Assembly: GCF_016862635.1 (NCBI RefSeq) | Contig: NZ_BONI01000041.1 | Span: 17,028 to 81,027, forward strand | Length of the DNA: 64,000 nt | From: Catellatospora coxensis | GTDB taxonomy: Bacteria > Actinomycetota > Actinomycetes > Mycobacteriales > Micromonosporaceae | Direction: 5' to 3' | Part shown: positions 62,313-64,000 of the stretch, one piece after another | How positions within the stretch are numbered: the first letter of the stretch is position 1 | Layout: each line of letters starts with the position of its first letter | Made by a program: the position numbers and the translations under genes | Notes under the pieces: generated by a model | Seen by the model: only the letters and a program-made list of their open reading frames with translations | What the model was told of the DNA's origin: nothing | Databases searched by the model: none

Positions 62313-62409
62313 GCGAGCGTTGCGAGCGAATCATGAGGCCTTGGACTCATGCCTGCGTGCGAGCGCGGCGAGGAGAAGGCATGAGCGTCAGCAGGATTGA
62401 GGTTTCGTC

Positions 62410-63492
62410 GTGAGCTCGCATGGTCAGCGGTTCCGCCGCCGGGCGGTCCGTCGCGGTTACAAGGTCGACGAGGTGGACACCTTCCTCGACCGGGTGGAGG
62501 CGACGCTCAACGGCGCCCCCGTCGGTCCCGAGGTGAGGTCGCAGGAGGTCCGCGACGTCGTGTTCCGGGTGCGCTTCGGCGGATACGACGAGTGGCAGGT
62601 CGACCTGCACCTCGACCGGGTCGAGCGCCAGCTCGCCGAGCTGGAGGAGCGGCCGGCCGCGCCGGGTCGCGGCGCTGAGCTGCGCGCCGGCCTGGGTGCG
62701 CCGACGCCCGCCCCCGCGCCGCTGCCGGATCGCATGGGCCCGCCGCCCCCGCCGCTGCCGACCCGCACGCCGGCCGCCAACGCGCCGAGCGGCGCCCTGC
62801 CGCGTTACGAGCAGCCGCGCTTCGACGAGCAGCCGTCGTACGCGGGCCAGCCCGGGATGGGCCCGAACACGGGTGGCCAGGTCCCGGTGGTGCCGCCCGG
62901 CCCGCAGGGCAGCTTCGACGGCTTCGGCGGCGGCCACGGCCGGGCCGACATGACCAGTGAGATCCGGATGGAGCGGCCGCAGCCGCCGCGCATGCCGGAG
63001 CCCCCGCGCAACGAGCCGCCGCGCGTCGACCCGTACGGGCCGAGCAGCGGTTTCGGCTCGGTGACCGCGCAGCAGCCGGTGTACGGCGGCGGCGCGCCCC
63101 AGCGCGGCTACGACAACGACGCCACGAACACGTTCGGCGCGGTGCCGCCCGCCTCGGCGAACCCGTCCACGTACGGTGGCGGCGGCGGTTTCGCCCCGCC
63201 TCCGCCCCCGCCGCCGGCGGCGCCCGCGGGCCCGGCCTACACCGGTGAGCTGGCCCGGGTGGACCAGCTGCGGCGTACGTTCCAGCTGCGCCGGTTCGGC
63301 AGCGGCTACGACCCGCAGCAGGTCGACCGGCTGTTCGAGACCGTCCTGGGCTCGCTGTCCGGCCGCACCGGCGGCACGGTCAACGAGGGCGAGCTCGACC
63401 CGGGCCGGCTCGGCCTGGTTCCCGGCGGCTACTACGAGGCCGAGGTCGAGCAGGCGCTGCGCGAGGTGCGCGACATCGTCGCCCGGCGCTGA
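62410..63492 (+). CDS. DivIVA-motif protein with Pro/Gly-rich linker
   Basis: 360 residues. Several short DivIVA-like motifs occur. They are FRRRAVRRGYKVDEVDTFLD near 8-27, VFRVRFGGYDEWQVDLHLDR near 51-70, FQLRRFGSGYDPQQVDRLFE near 293-312, and LGLVPGGYYEAEVEQAL near 332-348. Between them (about 75-275) is a long low-complexity linker rich in Pro, Gly and Gln with a polyproline run near 266. This suggests a cytoplasmic scaffold near the poles or septum. GTG 62410 has GAGG upstream. A T-tailed terminator follows. Confidence 0.8.
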   Translation: MSSHGQRFRRRAVRRGYKVDEVDTFLDRVEATLNGAPVGPEVRSQEVRDVVFRVRFGGYDEWQVDLHLDRVERQLAELEERPAAPGRGAELRAGLGAPTPAPAPLPDRMGPPPPPLPTRTPAANAPSGALPRYEQPRFDEQPSYAGQPGMGPNTGGQVPVVPPGPQGSFDGFGGGHGRADMTSEIRMERPQPPRMPEPPRNEPPRVDPYGPSSGFGSVTAQQPVYGGGAPQRGYDNDATNTFGAVPPASANPSTYGGGGGFAPPPPPPPAAPAGPAYTGELARVDQLRRTFQLRRFGSGYDPQQVDRLFETVLGSLSGRTGGTVNEGELDPGRLGLVPGGYYEAEVEQALREVRDIVARR

Positions 63493-63505
63493 CCGCGAAA
63501 GCACG

Positions 63506-63551
63506 ACGGCCCCGGCCGCGACCCTGCGAAGGGCGCGGCCGGGGCCGTTTT
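63506..63551 (+). terminator. Rho-independent terminator
   Basis: 15-bp stem (63506-63520 with 63534-63548), an inner CCCT/AGGG stem with GCGA loop, followed by TTTT. Confidence 0.88.
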
Positions 63552-63571
63552 GACAGCTCCCGGCGACCGGA

Positions 63572-63793
63572 TCAGTCGCGCAGGCCGTTGCGGCGCAGCA
63601 CGATGTCGATGATCATGATCGCGGCGAGGATGCCGGCGATGCTGATCAGCCAGATCGACTCGACGTTGCCCTCGTGGTTGCCGAACAGCATCAGCAGCAG
63701 CATGACGATCACCACGGTCCCGGCGATCCGGGCGGCCTTCACCGGGGTGGGAGCGTGCTGGTCGGGCGAGGTTACCGGCTCTTCTGCGGCCAC
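63572..63793 (-). CDS. DUF2631 membrane protein
   Basis: 73 residues. A polar N-terminus MAAEEPVTSPDQHAPTPVK is followed by two membrane helices (about 22-35 and 43-62) joined by FGNHEGNVESIW, whose GNHxGxVE motif matches the DUF2631 family. Function unknown. GTG 63793 is chosen with GAAGGA upstream. The family is found in this same chromosomal neighbourhood in mycobacteria. Confidence 0.8.
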   Translation of the reverse strand: MAAEEPVTSPDQHAPTPVKAARIAGTVVIVMLLLMLFGNHEGNVESIWLISIAGILAAIMIIDIVLRRNGLRD

Positions 63794-63944
63794 GATCAGG
63801 TCCTTCTCTCTCGACTCCAGGCCTCCGCCGACGGCGCGCGTCGCGGTGGCGGCAATACAGTCTGGCATGTCGTGATCGAGAGCTCGGGGGGAGTCCGGCA
63901 TCCCACAGCCGAGGTGGCGGTGGGCGGGCCCGCCGGAGCGCTCA

Positions 63945-63950
63945 GGTAGC
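63945..63950 (+). promoter_or_regulatory. -10-like element near the window end
   Basis: TAGCGT about 36 bases before a possible GTG start at 63987. Confidence 0.3.
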
Positions 63951-63986
63951 GTCTATCAGGTCGGCTTACGCGGCGAGAAGGGAAAC

Positions 63987-64000
63987 GTGAAGTGCGGATC
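63987..64000 (+). CDS. Start of a gene cut by the window end
   Basis: GTGAAGTGCGGATC opens a frame after GAAGGG, a good Shine-Dalgarno sequence. Only four codons are visible, so no identity can be given. Confidence 0.3.

Overview
This window is one contiguous stretch of a high-GC actinobacterial chromosome, most likely from the family Micromonosporaceae (the Micromonospora / Actinoplanes / Catellatospora group). The grounds are the very high GC content with strong GC3 bias, many GTG starts, many leaderless promoters, and a housekeeping gene order shared with Streptomyces and Mycobacterium. That order runs thiL - rpmB - DAK2 - recG - rsmD - coaD - sepIVA - DUF177 - rpmF - rnc - mutM - smc - ftsY - amt - glnB - glnD - ffh - rpsP - khpA - rimM - trmD - rplS - lepB x3 - Nudix - rnhB - DUF2469 - YraN - YifB - dprA - rpsB - tsf - pyrH - frr - cdsA - rlmN. 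The genus cannot be fixed from the sequence alone. I saw no tRNA, rRNA, CRISPR array, prophage or insertion sequence.

Layout. 1-12.2 kb: thiamine-phosphate kinase (5' end cut by the window), a GNAT enzyme, ribosomal proteins L28 and L32, a DhaL/FakA-like protein, RecG, an LPXTG surface protein, RsmD, CoaD, a SepIVA-like division protein, RNase III and Fpg. 12.2-14.3 kb: a minus-strand accessory patch with a GH114-like plus a spherulin-4/GH135-like gene and a CAP-domain protein. 14.4-19.1 kb: a small coiled-coil protein, SMC and a HAD hydrolase. 19.5-27.2 kb: an ABC cluster of two ATPases and two ~1000-residue FtsX-type permeases. 27.3-37.3 kb: a PhoD-like phosphatase, FtsY, a phosphotransferase, the nitrogen module amt-glnB-glnD with a GlnR-type site, and Ffh. 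37.3-43.7 kb: accessory genes (a decayed membrane-protein paralogue and its intact copy, an amidohydrolase, archaeal-type ProS, a coiled-coil protein, two DUF402 proteins) and an apparently orphan LexA box. 43.7-50.4 kb: a translation and secretion block. 50.4-55.3 kb: an M23 peptidase, a class V aminotransferase and YraN/YifB/DprA. 55.4-64 kb: a membrane protein with repeats, then S2, EF-Ts, UMP kinase, RRF, CdsA, RlmN, a multi-motif DivIVA-like protein and a DUF2631 protein.

How it fits together. Most genes serve translation and its quality control, membrane targeting and secretion (Ffh, FtsY, three signal peptidases), chromosome and division functions (SMC, SepIVA, RecG, DprA), and nitrogen sensing. 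The unusual content lies between and around these genes. There are several families of long intergenic inverted repeats at gene 3' ends, a recurrent TANNNT-N6-8-start leaderless promoter, a strong hairpin just before rnc, an orphan SOS box, the adjacent galactosaminidase-like gene pair, and an AbrB-like tail on one ABC ATPase.
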